Source of the DNA: Candidatus Thiodiazotropha sp. (ex Epidulcina cf. delphinae)
GTDB taxonomy: Bacteria > Pseudomonadota > Gammaproteobacteria > Chromatiales > Chromatiaceae
Assembly: GCA_025656455.1 (NCBI GenBank)
Contig: JAHXHS010000021.1
Coordinates: forward strand, 21,044 to 85,043
Direction of reading: 5' to 3'
DNA: 64,000 nucleotides
In this document: positions 45,683-55,725 of the stretch, one piece after another
Position numbering within the stretch: the first letter of the stretch is position 1
Layout of the letters: each line of letters starts with the position of its first letter
Made by a program: the position numbers and the translations under genes
The notes under the pieces: model-generated
Database searches by the model: none
Told to the model about the DNA's origin: nothing
Seen by the model: only the letters and a program-made list of their open reading frames with translations

Positions 45683-47950
45683 CTATTTTTTGAATGATGC
45701 GGAAAAATTGAGCGGATTTTTCACTGACTTTGGATCCGCTATTTTGAGCATCGGCCTGCCGAAGTAGTAACCTTGGCCATAGCGGAATCCCAGCTTTGCG
45801 AGTTGTTCGGCCGCCTGGGCCGTTTCGATGCCTTCCGCCACCAGCAGATGTCCTGATTCGGTGATCATCTTCGCCAGGTAGTTGAGGATGGGATTGTTTG
45901 CCTGATCATCGATCAGTCGGGTGAGGGCGATGTCGAATTTGACCACATCCACCGGCATGGCGCCCAGATAGCGTAGCGAAGAGTAGCCGCTGCCGAAATC
46001 GTCCAGCGCGACTCGAAAGCCCATCGAGCGCAGGGATTCGAGATTATTGCGGGCGGTTTGAAGCTGGGTGATAAGGGCTGTTTCCGTTACCTCGATCAAC
46101 AGCTTGTAGTCTTGCATGTAGGCCTTGAATGGGGCCAGCCAGTTGATGAGCTCGCTCTCGACAAGGGTGGGTGCGGAGATATTGATCGAGACACCCGTGC
46201 CGACGGGGATAACCCGGTTTTGCAGGTCAGCGATGATCTTGGCGATGACTTGCCGGTCAAGGTCGAGTTCCAGGCTCCGGGCTTCCACCAGGGGGAAAAT
46301 ATGCGAGGGCATGATCAATTGCCCCTCGTGTACGATGCGCACCAAGGCCTCGTAGTATTGGGGTTCGCCCTTCTCAAGATTCACGATCGGCTGATAGTGC
46401 ATGATCAGTCCGCTGCCACTGGCAATCGCTTCATACACGGCGCTGTGGGTCCGACTAGAATAGAGACCACGTGCATTCTTGGCCAAATCCTGGGTAAAGC
46501 AGACAATGCTTGAATACCCGGGACGTTTGGCGAAATGGACGGCGACATCGGCCTGCCATTGCAGCGAATCGAAACTGTATGCCTCGTCTAATGAGGTATG
46601 GGCCAGCCCGATACTCATACGCACCGGCTCGTTGATGCCGAGTTTATCAAATGGGTAGTTGGTGATGGCCAGGTGGCAGCGCTTGGCAATCTGCATCGCC
46701 TTGCGGGCATTGCAGCCGATCAGGAGCGTTGCGAACTCATCGCCACCGAGCCTGAATAGTTGCTCCCCTCCCTGAAGCAGATTCTTGATCGTCTGAGATA
46801 TGGCTATCAGTACTTCGTCACCGGTTTGATGGCCATAGGTGTCGTTAAGGGCCTTGAAGTGATTGATATCGAATAGTATCAGGCAGATTTGGTTGCGGCT
46901 GTACTGGAATACGCCGCTCACTTCGCGCCAATAGTCGTCGAATGCGCTGCGGCTCATGACACCCGTCAGAGGATCGCGGTGCGCCAGGTTATGCAACTCC
47001 CGGGTCTTTTCATCGAGCGTGGAATTCACCAGGTTCAACTGGTTGTGATAGGCATTGAGAGATACGCGTATCTTATCCAACTCCTTGATCAATAGCGGCG
47101 GCTGGGTCTCGGTGGCAACCGTCAGCTGGGGGTCCCGTTTCAACCGGTCGATATATTGGGAAACCTGCATGATAGGGCGATTCACCAGCCAGGCCGCCAG
47201 TGGGAATATCAACAGGGTCAATATGAAAGCAATGCCGGCAAGCCGGAGCAGAGATTGCGTGACGGCCGATTTCAAGGCAGCCGTATAGGGATCGCTGGAG
47301 AGTCGATAGATAATATGTTCTGCAAACGTCTGACTGGGGATCCGATCGGTCTCAGCGATGTCGATACTCAATGTAGCCGGGTCGACCTGACTGAAGTGGC
47401 CCAGTCTGTTGAATGCGGGCAGTACCCTGCTCAAGGTTGCGACATATCCCAGCGTGCGCTTTGTCAGGGAGTCCTCTACCGGTACGATGACCACCAGCAG
47501 AGGTTCATATTGGCTGACTTGAATGTAATGCCCGGTATCGCTGGTCTCTATCGCTTCCGGCAGCAGTGAAGTGTCGATTTGGGATAGTACGCTTCCCCCC
47601 TGGTCATACAGCGCCACATCGAGGGTGTGTCTGGAGACTAAACTGTTGCTCTTTGCCCGGTGGCGGTACCAGTAGCTGTAAAAAGTGACGTCGTTCAGCT
47701 GTTGCGCGACTTCTTCCCAGGCGGCCAGTTGGCGAGTGCTCTTTTCGATCAGATCGATCGCGTCGTTGAGTGCGGCGCGAATCTCAGCATCTGCCCGGAG
47801 TTTATTGGCGGTGCGGAAGCTATGGTCCAACTCGACGATCTCCCGGTAGGTCGCATGCCCAAGGCTGAACAGCAGGATCAGAAACACCGCCACGAAGATC
47901 GTCGTGAAGACGCTAAGGGAGAGCGGTCTGAGTCTAATGGCCATGTTCAA
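45683..47950 (-). CDS. Membrane-anchored GGDEF-EAL c-di-GMP enzyme with periplasmic sensor
   Basis: 755 residues. Two membrane segments (about 12-34 and 243-265) bracket a periplasmic domain of about 200 residues of CHASE type (DLIEKSTRQLAAWEEVAQQL). HAMP follows, then GGDEF with intact RLGGDEFATLL and EAL with intact YYEALVRIV and ALDDFGSGYSSLRYLG. Because both active sites look complete it could synthesise or degrade c-di-GMP. It starts 19 bases after the alpha/beta hydrolase stop on the same strand. No known ligand. Confidence 0.95.
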   Translation of the reverse strand: MNMAIRLRPLSLSVFTTIFVAVFLILLFSLGHATYREIVELDHSFRTANKLRADAEIRAALNDAIDLIEKSTRQLAAWEEVAQQLNDVTFYSYWYRHRAKSNSLVSRHTLDVALYDQGGSVLSQIDTSLLPEAIETSDTGHYIQVSQYEPLLVVIVPVEDSLTKRTLGYVATLSRVLPAFNRLGHFSQVDPATLSIDIAETDRIPSQTFAEHIIYRLSSDPYTAALKSAVTQSLLRLAGIAFILTLLIFPLAAWLVNRPIMQVSQYIDRLKRDPQLTVATETQPPLLIKELDKIRVSLNAYHNQLNLVNSTLDEKTRELHNLAHRDPLTGVMSRSAFDDYWREVSGVFQYSRNQICLILFDINHFKALNDTYGHQTGDEVLIAISQTIKNLLQGGEQLFRLGGDEFATLLIGCNARKAMQIAKRCHLAITNYPFDKLGINEPVRMSIGLAHTSLDEAYSFDSLQWQADVAVHFAKRPGYSSIVCFTQDLAKNARGLYSSRTHSAVYEAIASGSGLIMHYQPIVNLEKGEPQYYEALVRIVHEGQLIMPSHIFPLVEARSLELDLDRQVIAKIIADLQNRVIPVGTGVSINISAPTLVESELINWLAPFKAYMQDYKLLIEVTETALITQLQTARNNLESLRSMGFRVALDDFGSGYSSLRYLGAMPVDVVKFDIALTRLIDDQANNPILNYLAKMITESGHLLVAEGIETAQAAEQLAKLGFRYGQGYYFGRPMLKIADPKSVKNPLNFSASFKK

Positions 47951-47969
47951 CTACCCAGGCGTCGAGTCT

Positions 47970-48836
47970 TTACAACAGTTGCTCGATAGTGTCGAACAAA
48001 TCGAATTCGTGTGTGTGGTCGAAAAAGTGGTTTGCGCCTTCAATTTCAAAAATATCTGCCTTGAGTGCCTGCAACCGCGGTTTCCATTCCGCTCCGAGTC
48101 GTATGTCCTTACTACCCAGTATGATACTCGGTTTACGCTTCAGTCCAACAATTGTATTGAGGGCACGAGGTTGATCCCAGTCAAGGTATGAGAGGTAGTT
48201 GCCGGGAGTGGTTGTGTATTTGTCACAGAAAGCCAAGGGATAACGGTGTATCTTATCGCCTGCTGACAGTAAATCCGCTTCAGCGCGCCGTTTATCGGCG
48301 GTGCTCTCCTTTGCAATGGGTCCTTGGGCAAATGGAATCAGACTGATGAATATACTCTTTTCGACAGGTGCGTCATGATATCGGTCGAGATAGGCAAGCA
48401 GCGTCAGGCTTCCGATGCTGTGACCGATCAGTGTGATGGGTTGTCCTGTTCGACGGGAGAGCCAATTCACCCAAAAGGCTATCTCACTCATGTCTTGTCC
48501 CATGGAGTGGGTATGAATCGCTTCGCATGCGAGGCTTTGACGCCGATGATCGATACCGAGAGACAGGTTGGGCAGTAAAACAGGGTAGCCGGCATCTTTC
48601 AAAGCATCGGCCAAGCGGCGGACAGTGAAAAAATCCCGTGTCTGTAAAAAGCCGTGCAGTATCAGTATGGGAGAGCGCCGATTATCCGATTGAAGATACT
48701 CCGCGGATACAACCAGCCCATTGCCGAGATGTTCGTGAATGACTTCACTCCGGACAGGACCGGCCAGCAGTAAACAGCCTATGAAGATCACCCTGGATAA
48801 ATATCGGGATGTGGTATTGCTTATCAAGGCGATCAT
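47970..48836 (-). CDS. Exported alpha/beta hydrolase
   Basis: 288 residues. A signal peptide (VIFIGCLLLAGPVRS) leads to an alpha/beta hydrolase fold: oxyanion LILHGFLQTRDFF, nucleophile elbow TLIGHSIGSLTLLA (Ser), a distal acid near SKDIRLG, and the catalytic His in EGANHFFD. The substrate is unknown; an esterase or thioesterase acting in the periplasm is likely. It precedes a GGDEF-EAL gene on the same strand with a 19-base gap, so the pair may be co-transcribed. Confidence 0.9.
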   Translation of the reverse strand: MIALISNTTSRYLSRVIFIGCLLLAGPVRSEVIHEHLGNGLVVSAEYLQSDNRRSPILILHGFLQTRDFFTVRRLADALKDAGYPVLLPNLSLGIDHRRQSLACEAIHTHSMGQDMSEIAFWVNWLSRRTGQPITLIGHSIGSLTLLAYLDRYHDAPVEKSIFISLIPFAQGPIAKESTADKRRAEADLLSAGDKIHRYPLAFCDKYTTTPGNYLSYLDWDQPRALNTIVGLKRKPSIILGSKDIRLGAEWKPRLQALKADIFEIEGANHFFDHTHEFDLFDTIEQLL

Positions 48837-49177
48837 CCCTCCCCTCCTGCATTGTTGGTTAGGGCCTGTTAACAGACCCTAACAGACCCTAAACTTTCGG
48901 CCCACATGTCCCCAATCTTGAGCCTGGTGAGAAATACGGGCTAAAACAAGACAATTTCTCTCGCTAAGACGCCAAGATCGCAAAGTTATAACATATTGTT
49001 TTTTTCCTTGGCGGTCTTTGCGTCTTAGCGAGAGTTTTTCTTTGCCGCTTGATATTGAGGGATAATGGGTTGCGCTTTACTTTAATCTAACCACTCGAAT
49101 AGAGGGGGCGGCCACTATTTTGTTCTGATCGGCCGATAATGCACCGCCTTACCATGTCGTGCTACTATCCGCGCCCT
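48837..49177. other. Gap between the divergent hydrolase and queA genes
   Basis: No coding frame. The left part has the phrase ACAGACCCTAA in two tandem copies (about 48870-48892). The middle holds copy B of the CTCGCAAAGACG palindrome. The promoter of queA must lie between about 49035 and 49177. Confidence 0.5.
48958..49034. repeat. CTCGCAAAGACG-type palindromic repeat, copy B
   Basis: Left arm CTCTCGCTAAGACGCCAAG (48958-48976) and right arm ending CTTAGCGAGAG (49024-49034) with TTGGCGGTCTTTGCG inside; 11 outer bases pair perfectly and the inner parts imperfectly. Related to copies at 26151 and 63684. AT-rich centre. Confidence 0.75.
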
Positions 49178-50215
49178 ATGCGCCTGTCCGACTTCGACTT
49201 TCACCTGCCGGAAGAACTGATCGCCCAATTCCCCCGGGATGAGAGGAGCGGCGGCCGTCTGCTGGGATTGCTGCCCGGCGGATCGGAACCTCAAGACCTT
49301 ATGTTCAGGGATCTTCCCAACTTGCTGCAACCTGGGGATTTGTTGATTTTCAATGATACCCGGGTGATGCCCGCCCGCCTCTACGGGGTGAAAGAGAGTG
49401 GCGGAAGCGTTGAGGTGTTGATAGAACGAATTTTACAACCCGACTTGGCCCTGGCCCATGTCAGGGCCAGTAAGTCGCCTAAGGCAGGGAGCTATCTGCT
49501 ATTGGGCGATACCCCGCACCGAGTTGAGGTCATGGGCCGGGAAGGGGATCTGTTCGAACTGCGATCTCTTTCAGGGGAGTTCCATGGCTTGATGGAGGCG
49601 CATGGGCATATGCCGTTGCCGCCCTATATTCAGCGGCAGGACGGGCCGGACGATCATGAGCGTTACCAAACGATTTATGCCCAACGATGGGGCGCCGTAG
49701 CCGCTCCGACCGCAGGTCTCCATTTCGACCAGGCGATGTTGGATAGGCTAACCGATATGGGCGTACACCAAGCATGGGTGACGCTGCACGTGGGGGCGGG
49801 CACCTTTCAGCCCGTGCGCGTGGACGACTTGGATCAACACACCATGCACAAGGAGTATGTCGAGGTTGACGAGCGGGTCTGCGAGCAGGTTTCACATGCC
49901 CGGGCTCGGGGAAGGCGGGTGGTGGCGGTGGGGACCACCAGTGTGCGGAGTCTCGAGGCAGCGTCCTGCGATGGGGGGTTGAGGCCCTATCGGGGCGATA
50001 CCCGGTTATTCATCAGGCCAGGCTATCGATTCCGCAGTGTCGACGCAATGATCACCAATTTTCACCTGCCGCAGTCGACGCTGTTGATGTTGGTTTCCGC
50101 GTTCGCCGGGTATGGACGCATCATGCAGGCCTATCACCATGCGGTTTCCCAGCAATACCGCTTCTTCAGCTATGGTGATGCGATGTTTCTCACCCCTGAT
50201 GCCGGCAAGTCGTGA
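49178..50215 (+). CDS. queA: tRNA preQ1(34) S-adenosylmethionine ribosyltransferase-isomerase
   Basis: 345 residues from the ATG at 49178, the family start ([19 protein letters not shown]). QueA moves the ribosyl part of SAM to preQ1 at tRNA position 34 to form epoxyqueuosine. [33 protein letters not shown] and [11 protein letters not shown] are family blocks. tgt follows on the same strand after a structured 290-base gap. Confidence 0.98.
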   Translation: MRLSDFDFHLPEELIAQFPRDERSGGRLLGLLPGGSEPQDLMFRDLPNLLQPGDLLIFNDTRVMPARLYGVKESGGSVEVLIERILQPDLALAHVRASKSPKAGSYLLLGDTPHRVEVMGREGDLFELRSLSGEFHGLMEAHGHMPLPPYIQRQDGPDDHERYQTIYAQRWGAVAAPTAGLHFDQAMLDRLTDMGVHQAWVTLHVGAGTFQPVRVDDLDQHTMHKEYVEVDERVCEQVSHARARGRRVVAVGTTSVRSLEAASCDGGLRPYRGDTRLFIRPGYRFRSVDAMITNFHLPQSTLLMLVSAFAGYGRIMQAYHHAVSQQYRFFSYGDAMFLTPDAGKS

Positions 50216-50235
50216 ACCATGCTCAGGCAAAAAAA

Positions 50236-50256
50236 AGCGCGGCAAGGTGCCGCGCT
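50236..50256 (-). terminator. Minus-strand terminator-like hairpin between queA and tgt
   Basis: A perfect 9-base stem and 3-base loop; on the minus strand it is followed by an eight-T run, the canonical terminator form, yet no minus-strand gene lies to the right within reach. It could block antisense transcripts entering queA. Confidence 0.5.
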
Positions 50257-50289
50257 AGAAATTTCCACCAAAGGAGGATGGAGGAGTGT

Positions 50290-50451
50290 ATGTGCCGACC
50301 TATAAGATCAGCACATAAACAGTTTCTAATATACCGATCGATTTGTCAAGGTTTATTCAGGGAAAACCCTAATACTGGTTCACACTTTTTTGGTAGAGAT
50401 GATTGGGTATCGCGCTATCCAGCCCGGCACGATCATCACGTTCCCGGGTGA
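50290..50451 (+). CDS. Possible 53-residue ORF in the queA-tgt gap
   Basis: ATG at 50290 follows GGAGGAG closely and AAAGGAGG at 12 bases. The frame reads MCRPIRSAHKQFLIYRSICQ and ends at 50451, just before tgt at 50503. The product is basic, with no recognisable domain. The unusually strong ribosome site is the only support; it may instead serve a regulatory RNA or tgt itself. Confidence 0.22.
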   Translation: MCRPIRSAHKQFLIYRSICQGLFRENPNTGSHFFGRDDWVSRYPARHDHHVPG

Positions 50452-51609
<1,158 letters not shown>

Positions 51610-51945
51610 TGACGCCTTTCCGGTTTGTTTGGTTTTCCATTCAAATTTCTTTTACGCCAAAAGAAAAGTAACCAAAAGAAAGGGCGCCCGGCCGTCGCGC
51701 CCCTGCGGGGACCGCTGCGATGCTCGGCGAAACCGGCGGGCCCAACCCGCATTTTCCGCACCCGATCGACTGCGACGGTCCAATGGCACGCGCTGAGCGG
51801 CCTTGAACCGTCTCGCTACGATCGGGTGCGAAAAATGCGGGTTAAGACTCGCTGCGCTCAAACACTCAGGCCCGCTGATCGGTTTCGCCTGCGCTTCTCG
51901 CTCGCGCCGGGACGGGATTGGGAAGAGGTGGAATGACTATCTGTT
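51610..51945. other. GC-rich repeat in the convergent gap between tgt and the apbE gene
   Basis: No gene. The left part carries a CCAAAAGAAAAGTAACCAAAAG phrase, a motif found widely at 3' ends in proteobacteria. The main feature is the inverted pair at 51744-51843. Confidence 0.55.
51744..51843. repeat. 100-base inverted repeat between tgt and apbE
   Basis: Left arm 51744-51768 starts AACCCGCATTTTCCG and right arm 51819-51843 is its reverse complement with one change (CGATCGGGTGCGAAAAATG to CGGGTT). The 50-base loop contains a further GC-rich dyad. The stem lies between two convergent genes and could end both transcripts. The AACCCGCATTTTTCGCACCCG type is known as a dispersed repeat. Confidence 0.7.
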
Positions 51946-52983
51946 TTACTCTGATCTTGTGTCTGTAGAAAATCCATTTGCGGCTTTCCTTTTTTGGCCG
52001 ACACCAAGATTGGCCAGGCCGTCGGATGTCGACATCCTTCCCTGGTTGTCGATGATCACCGCTTCAAACCCTTCCAGGCGGTTGATCAGAGCCATCCCGG
52101 CTTCCGCTCCCAGGACAAAAATGCTTGTAGAAAGGGCATCCGTCTGGGTTGCGTCCGGGCCGATGATGGTGACGCTTTGCAAGCTGTCGGCAGAGCGGCC
52201 GGTGTCGGGACTGATGATGTGGTGATAGCGTATGCCGTCATGCTCGAAATAGCGCTCATAGTCACCGGAGGTCGAGACGGCGCTGTCCGCCAGGGGCAAC
52301 ACCGCGGCCATGGCCTGTTTATCCCTGGGGGCCTGAATGCCGATATGCCAGGGTCTTCCCTTGTGGTCGCCGAGCAGACGGCTGTCTCCCCCGGCGCTGA
52401 TGAGGGCGTGTCGGATGCCTCGCTTTTCAAGCAGCGCAATGCCGCGGTCCACCGCATACCCCTTGGCGATGCCGCCCAGGTCGATTCGCACCCCGGCATG
52501 CTTGAAGGATACGGCGTTCTCATCCGGGACCAGGCGTATGTGTCGATAGTCGATCAGCGGGATCGCCAGCTCGACCTGCTCGCTGCTGGGCCGGATGCCT
52601 TTACGATAGTCATAGCGGTGACCGATCGAGGCGAAGCTAATGTCGAACGCCCCCTGTGTCAGGGTGGAGTAGCGAAGGCTGGTCTCCAGCAAGCGGTAGA
52701 ACTCAGCGGAAATCGGCACCGGTTCATCTGCGGCCGTGCGGTTGACCAGAGCGATTTCGCTAGTCTCGATATAGGGGCTGAGTTTTCGGTCCAGGCGCCG
52801 GAACTCCTGCATCACCGATGCGATGGCGGCCTGGCCTTGCGCTTCATCCGCATGCCACACCTCCGCCCTGACCCGGGTGCCCATGATCGCCTCTTCACCG
52901 CTGACCCATGCCGCGGACAGGGGCGACATCATCCCACCCAGTAACAACGGCAGAAGGAAAAGGCCCTTAAGCCTATGCGCCAT
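51946..52983 (-). CDS. apbE: FAD:protein FMN transferase
   Basis: 345 residues from the ATG at 52983, which overlaps nothing and follows the stop of the TonB-like gene by 2 bases. A signal sequence (LFLLPLLLGGMMSPLSAA) sends it to the periplasm. MGTRVRAEVW is the FAD-binding start; DLGGIAKGYAVDRG is the family core; and ATQTDALSTSIFVLG closes the site. ApbE attaches FMN to Thr or Ser of partner proteins (NqrB/C, RnfG/D, FMN-bind domains). I see no FMN-binding domain in this operon, so its partner is elsewhere or novel. Confidence 0.96.
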   Translation of the reverse strand: MAHRLKGLFLLPLLLGGMMSPLSAAWVSGEEAIMGTRVRAEVWHADEAQGQAAIASVMQEFRRLDRKLSPYIETSEIALVNRTAADEPVPISAEFYRLLETSLRYSTLTQGAFDISFASIGHRYDYRKGIRPSSEQVELAIPLIDYRHIRLVPDENAVSFKHAGVRIDLGGIAKGYAVDRGIALLEKRGIRHALISAGGDSRLLGDHKGRPWHIGIQAPRDKQAMAAVLPLADSAVSTSGDYERYFEHDGIRYHHIISPDTGRSADSLQSVTIIGPDATQTDALSTSIFVLGAEAGMALINRLEGFEAVIIDNQGRMSTSDGLANLGVGQKRKAANGFSTDTRSE

Positions 52984-52985
52984 GA

Positions 52986-53960
52986 TCAGGAAGGCAGGAA
53001 GTCGATCGGGTAGGAGATAATCGCGGTGTCTACATCTTTGGACTGGAATTTGAACAGCTTGATGCGAGAGATCAGCTTGCGCTCCAATTGATTGTCGTTC
53101 AACTCGGAAGAGAGGATACGGCAATTCGTCACCTTGCCCTTCGGCGAGATGGTTAGCTCCAACACCACCTTGCCGCGCAGGGCTGGGTCTTTACGCAGCG
53201 CCCGGTTATACAAGGCATACACCGCTCCCTTATTCTGATCGAACACCAGTTGGATCTCTTCCCGGGTGCGGTTGCCTTTGTAGTTCTTGCCCTTTTTGCC
53301 TCCAGCGGCGGAGGCCTGGGCGTCTTCGCTGATCGAGCTGCTCTGCACCTGGGTGGTGCTGCGGCCACTGAGACCCGCTCCGCCGGTATCCCGGCTCAGT
53401 CCGGTGGTATTGATGCCGCCACTGCCCTTGGTGACGCCGGATGAGATGATGGATCGCTGGCTGGAGACGGTCTTGGCCCCCGAGGTGGATAATTTCCGCG
53501 CCCCGCGCACACTGGAGACCACCGGCTCTTCGCGCAGATCGGCCAGTTGGTCGGCGAAAGCGAGCAGACCGGAGCTGGCCGCTTTCTTGCGCGCCGCCTC
53601 CGGTGAAGGTTGTTTCTTCGCTACCTGCTTGGCGGGCGGCTTGGCCGGTTCCGGCTTCTTTTTTTCCACCGGCGGCTTCTTTTTCGGTTCAGGCTTGGGT
53701 TCAGGCAGCTTCTTTTTGACAATCGGCTTCGGTTTGGGCTTGGGTGGCGTCTGTTTCTGTTCCAGGATCAGGCGGGCCAGCCGGGGGGGCAGGGACTGTT
53801 TCTTAAAACGCTCTTTTTCCGGGAGTTCGATCAGCGGCACCAGGCCGCCGAGCAACAGGGCGACGATCATCACCGACAGGGCGATGATCTGGAATCGGCG
53901 CTCATCCGCGCTTGCTGTGTTCCAGGGCAGATTGAGGGAGTGTCGATAGGCGGCGCTCAC
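52986..53960 (-). CDS. TonB/AgmX-like energy-transducing protein
   Basis: 324 residues. One N-terminal membrane helix (FQIIALSVMIVALLLGGLVP), a long Lys/Pro-rich stretch (about 66-125, PPKPKPKPIVKKK) and a Ser/Thr-rich spacer. The C-terminal domain (about 225-324) matches the AgmX/PglI or TonB C-terminal fold (VFDQNKGAVYALYNRALRK; VVLELTISPKGKVTNCRIL). It would transmit force from ExbB/ExbD to the outer membrane. It overlaps the second exbD gene by 4 bases and ends 2 bases before apbE. Confidence 0.9.
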   Translation of the reverse strand: MSAAYRHSLNLPWNTASADERRFQIIALSVMIVALLLGGLVPLIELPEKERFKKQSLPPRLARLILEQKQTPPKPKPKPIVKKKLPEPKPEPKKKPPVEKKKPEPAKPPAKQVAKKQPSPEAARKKAASSGLLAFADQLADLREEPVVSSVRGARKLSTSGAKTVSSQRSIISSGVTKGSGGINTTGLSRDTGGAGLSGRSTTQVQSSSISEDAQASAAGGKKGKNYKGNRTREEIQLVFDQNKGAVYALYNRALRKDPALRGKVVLELTISPKGKVTNCRILSSELNDNQLERKLISRIKLFKFQSKDVDTAIISYPIDFLPS

Positions 53961-54469
53961 AAGGTCTGCCCTCCGTCGCTCTTCTCGGCCCTTCTGAGAA
54001 CGGCGAGGGAAACATGGGGGTATTCAGATTCGGCGCAGGTGGCCATCACCCGTTTCAACAGGGTGTAGGGGATCTGCTTGTCTCCCATGATGGTGATATT
54101 GCCCTTGAAAGGCCCCAGCGTGCTGGCCTTGGAACGGGCCGCATGGCGTTGCAATTCATCCTTTAACGCAGGCAGGAGGATGCCTTGCGGCAGGGGCCTG
54201 GCGAGGTCGATGACCCGATGTCCCTGGACCAGTATCTCGTTGTGATTGACCATCACCACCAGGGTTTCCTTGGGTTTCTGTTCGGCCATTGACTCAGGAA
54301 GACTGAGCGCCTTTGCGTTGGGCAGCACCTGCACTTCTCCTGAATTCACCAGCAGGAAAAACACCAGGATGGTGAATATATCCATCAGTGACACCAGGTT
54401 GAGTACGGCGCGTCCCTTGTTTCTCCGGTGGTGGCGATCCATGCGTTTCGCGCGACGCGACATCTTCAT
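53957..54469 (-). CDS. ExbD/TolR-family protein, second copy
   Basis: 170 residues. The ExbD/TolR form is a short cytoplasmic tail (MSRRAKRMDRHHRRNKGRAV), one membrane helix with the essential Asp (NLVSLMDIFTILVFFLLVNS) and a periplasmic domain. It overlaps both neighbours by 4 bases (ATGA style). It is the second ExbD in the operon and differs clearly from the first. Two ExbDs with one ExbB suggest a hetero-stator like AglQRS. Confidence 0.93.
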   Translation of the reverse strand: MKMSRRAKRMDRHHRRNKGRAVLNLVSLMDIFTILVFFLLVNSGEVQVLPNAKALSLPESMAEQKPKETLVVMVNHNEILVQGHRVIDLARPLPQGILLPALKDELQRHAARSKASTLGPFKGNITIMGDKQIPYTLLKRVMATCAESEYPHVSLAVLRRAEKSDGGQTL

Positions 54470-54987
54470 GAGGTGTTACCTTCATCCTGCGTCTGGGTGG
54501 TGACCGGCGGCGGTGCGTCACCCAATGAAATTTCAGGGAAAAGCTCATACTGGATCAGTGAGCCGGTGTCAGTGTTCTCTGTCATCCGCACCGCGTCCAT
54601 GACCTGGACCATGGTTTCATAGTTGGTTTCAGGCTCGGAGAGGATGAAGATATTGCGCTTGTCCTGAAAGCGGACCTTGATCTGCACCAACAGCTCGTTC
54701 AACGCCTTCAGGTCGTAACCCTCGGCGGTATTGTCGATGCGTCTGATCAGGCCTCCCTCTCGATCGGCCACTTCCAGACTCTGCTTGCGTATGACTACCT
54801 CCAACTGAAGCTCTTTGATCGCCTGTAACCTCTCTTCGCTGGTGGGAGGCAGGTAGAGTTCGATGATGGAGAACCGCGAAAAGGCGGCGGTAATCAGCAA
54901 AAAGGGGATCAGGATCACCATCAGGTTGAGAAAGGCGGTGATATTCAGCTCCGCCTCGTGATGATGATGCCGGAATCTGTCTCTCAT
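54466..54987 (-). CDS. ExbD/TolR-family protein, first copy
   Basis: 173 residues. RDRFRHHHHEAELNITAFLN leads into the membrane helix (LMVILIPFLLITAAFSRFSI). Compared with the second copy the usual Asp of the helix is not obvious (AFLNLMVILIPF has Asn), which would affect proton conduction. The periplasmic part carries a long coil (ERLQALIKELQLEVVIRK-like). It overlaps exbB by 4 bases. Confidence 0.9.
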   Translation of the reverse strand: MRDRFRHHHHEAELNITAFLNLMVILIPFLLITAAFSRFSIIELYLPPTSEERLQAIKELQLEVVIRKQSLEVADREGGLIRRIDNTAEGYDLKALNELLVQIKVRFQDKRNIFILSEPETNYETMVQVMDAVRMTENTDTGSLIQYELFPEISLGDAPPPVTTQTQDEGNTS

Positions 54988-55637
54988 GCCTTGCTCCGAG
55001 TGGTATAGGCCTTTTCATTGAAGATGTTGAGAAACTTCACCGAGGCCATCTCCAGGCTGTCGACGATGGCGGTGGTCTTGCTTTGCAGCAGGGCGTAGAC
55101 CAGCAGCAGAGGGATCGCGGCCATCAAGCCGAAGGCAGTGGTGTTCATGGCGACCGAGATACTGGCCGACAGCAGGTCCGCCTTCTCGGCGGGGTCGGCG
55201 TTGGAGACGGCGGTAAAGGCCTGGATCAGGCCGATGATGGTGCCCAGCAGACCGAGCAGGGTGGCGATGTTGGCCAGGGTGCTGAGATAGTGGGTGCGCT
55301 TTTCCATGCGCGGGATCGCCTCCATCAGCCCCTCTTCCATGGCCACCTCGACATCGTCGCGGCGCCTCGCGGTGCGGGCGCGGGCCAGGCCGTAGGTCAG
55401 CATGGTGCCGATCGCGGTCTTGGACTTGTTGGCGGCCTCCATGGCGGTCTTGAAATCGCCGTCATTGAGATGGGGCAGGACCTTTTTCCAGGTCCGTTTG
55501 TTACTCCCTGTCGCCAGGGTCAGATAGGTCCAGCGTTCGATGGCTATCGCCAGCCCGCCGGCGAAGATCAACAGGATCGGGTACATGAAAAGTCCGCCTT
55601 CCTGAAAAAATCGGATGATGGGGTCGATGAGTTCCAT
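54984..55637 (-). CDS. MotA/TolQ/ExbB proton-channel protein
   Basis: 217 residues with three membrane helices: LFMYPILLIFAGGLAIAIER, LATLLGLLGTIIGLIQAF (in the conserved STLANIATLLGLLGTI block) and TAFGLMAAIPLLLVYALLQ. This is the stator channel that converts the proton gradient into motion of ExbD and TonB-like partners. It lies in the operon just before two exbD genes with 4-base overlaps. Confidence 0.96.
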   Translation of the reverse strand: MELIDPIIRFFQEGGLFMYPILLIFAGGLAIAIERWTYLTLATGSNKRTWKKVLPHLNDGDFKTAMEAANKSKTAIGTMLTYGLARARTARRRDDVEVAMEEGLMEAIPRMEKRTHYLSTLANIATLLGLLGTIIGLIQAFTAVSNADPAEKADLLSASISVAMNTTAFGLMAAIPLLLVYALLQSKTTAIVDSLEMASVKFLNIFNEKAYTTRSKA

Positions 55638-55725
55638 AGGGCTCTCCGTTGTTTAAACGCTTGAAAAACGGTGTGTGTTGAAAATTGGGATGTTTTTAGT
55701 CATGCGGCACAGGTTGTCAGATTCT

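Noticed and set aside
53287..53949. 220-codon plus-strand open frame opposite the TonB-like gene
   Set aside because: Arises from the Lys/Pro repeats of the real gene read backwards, giving Gly/Phe-rich low complexity.
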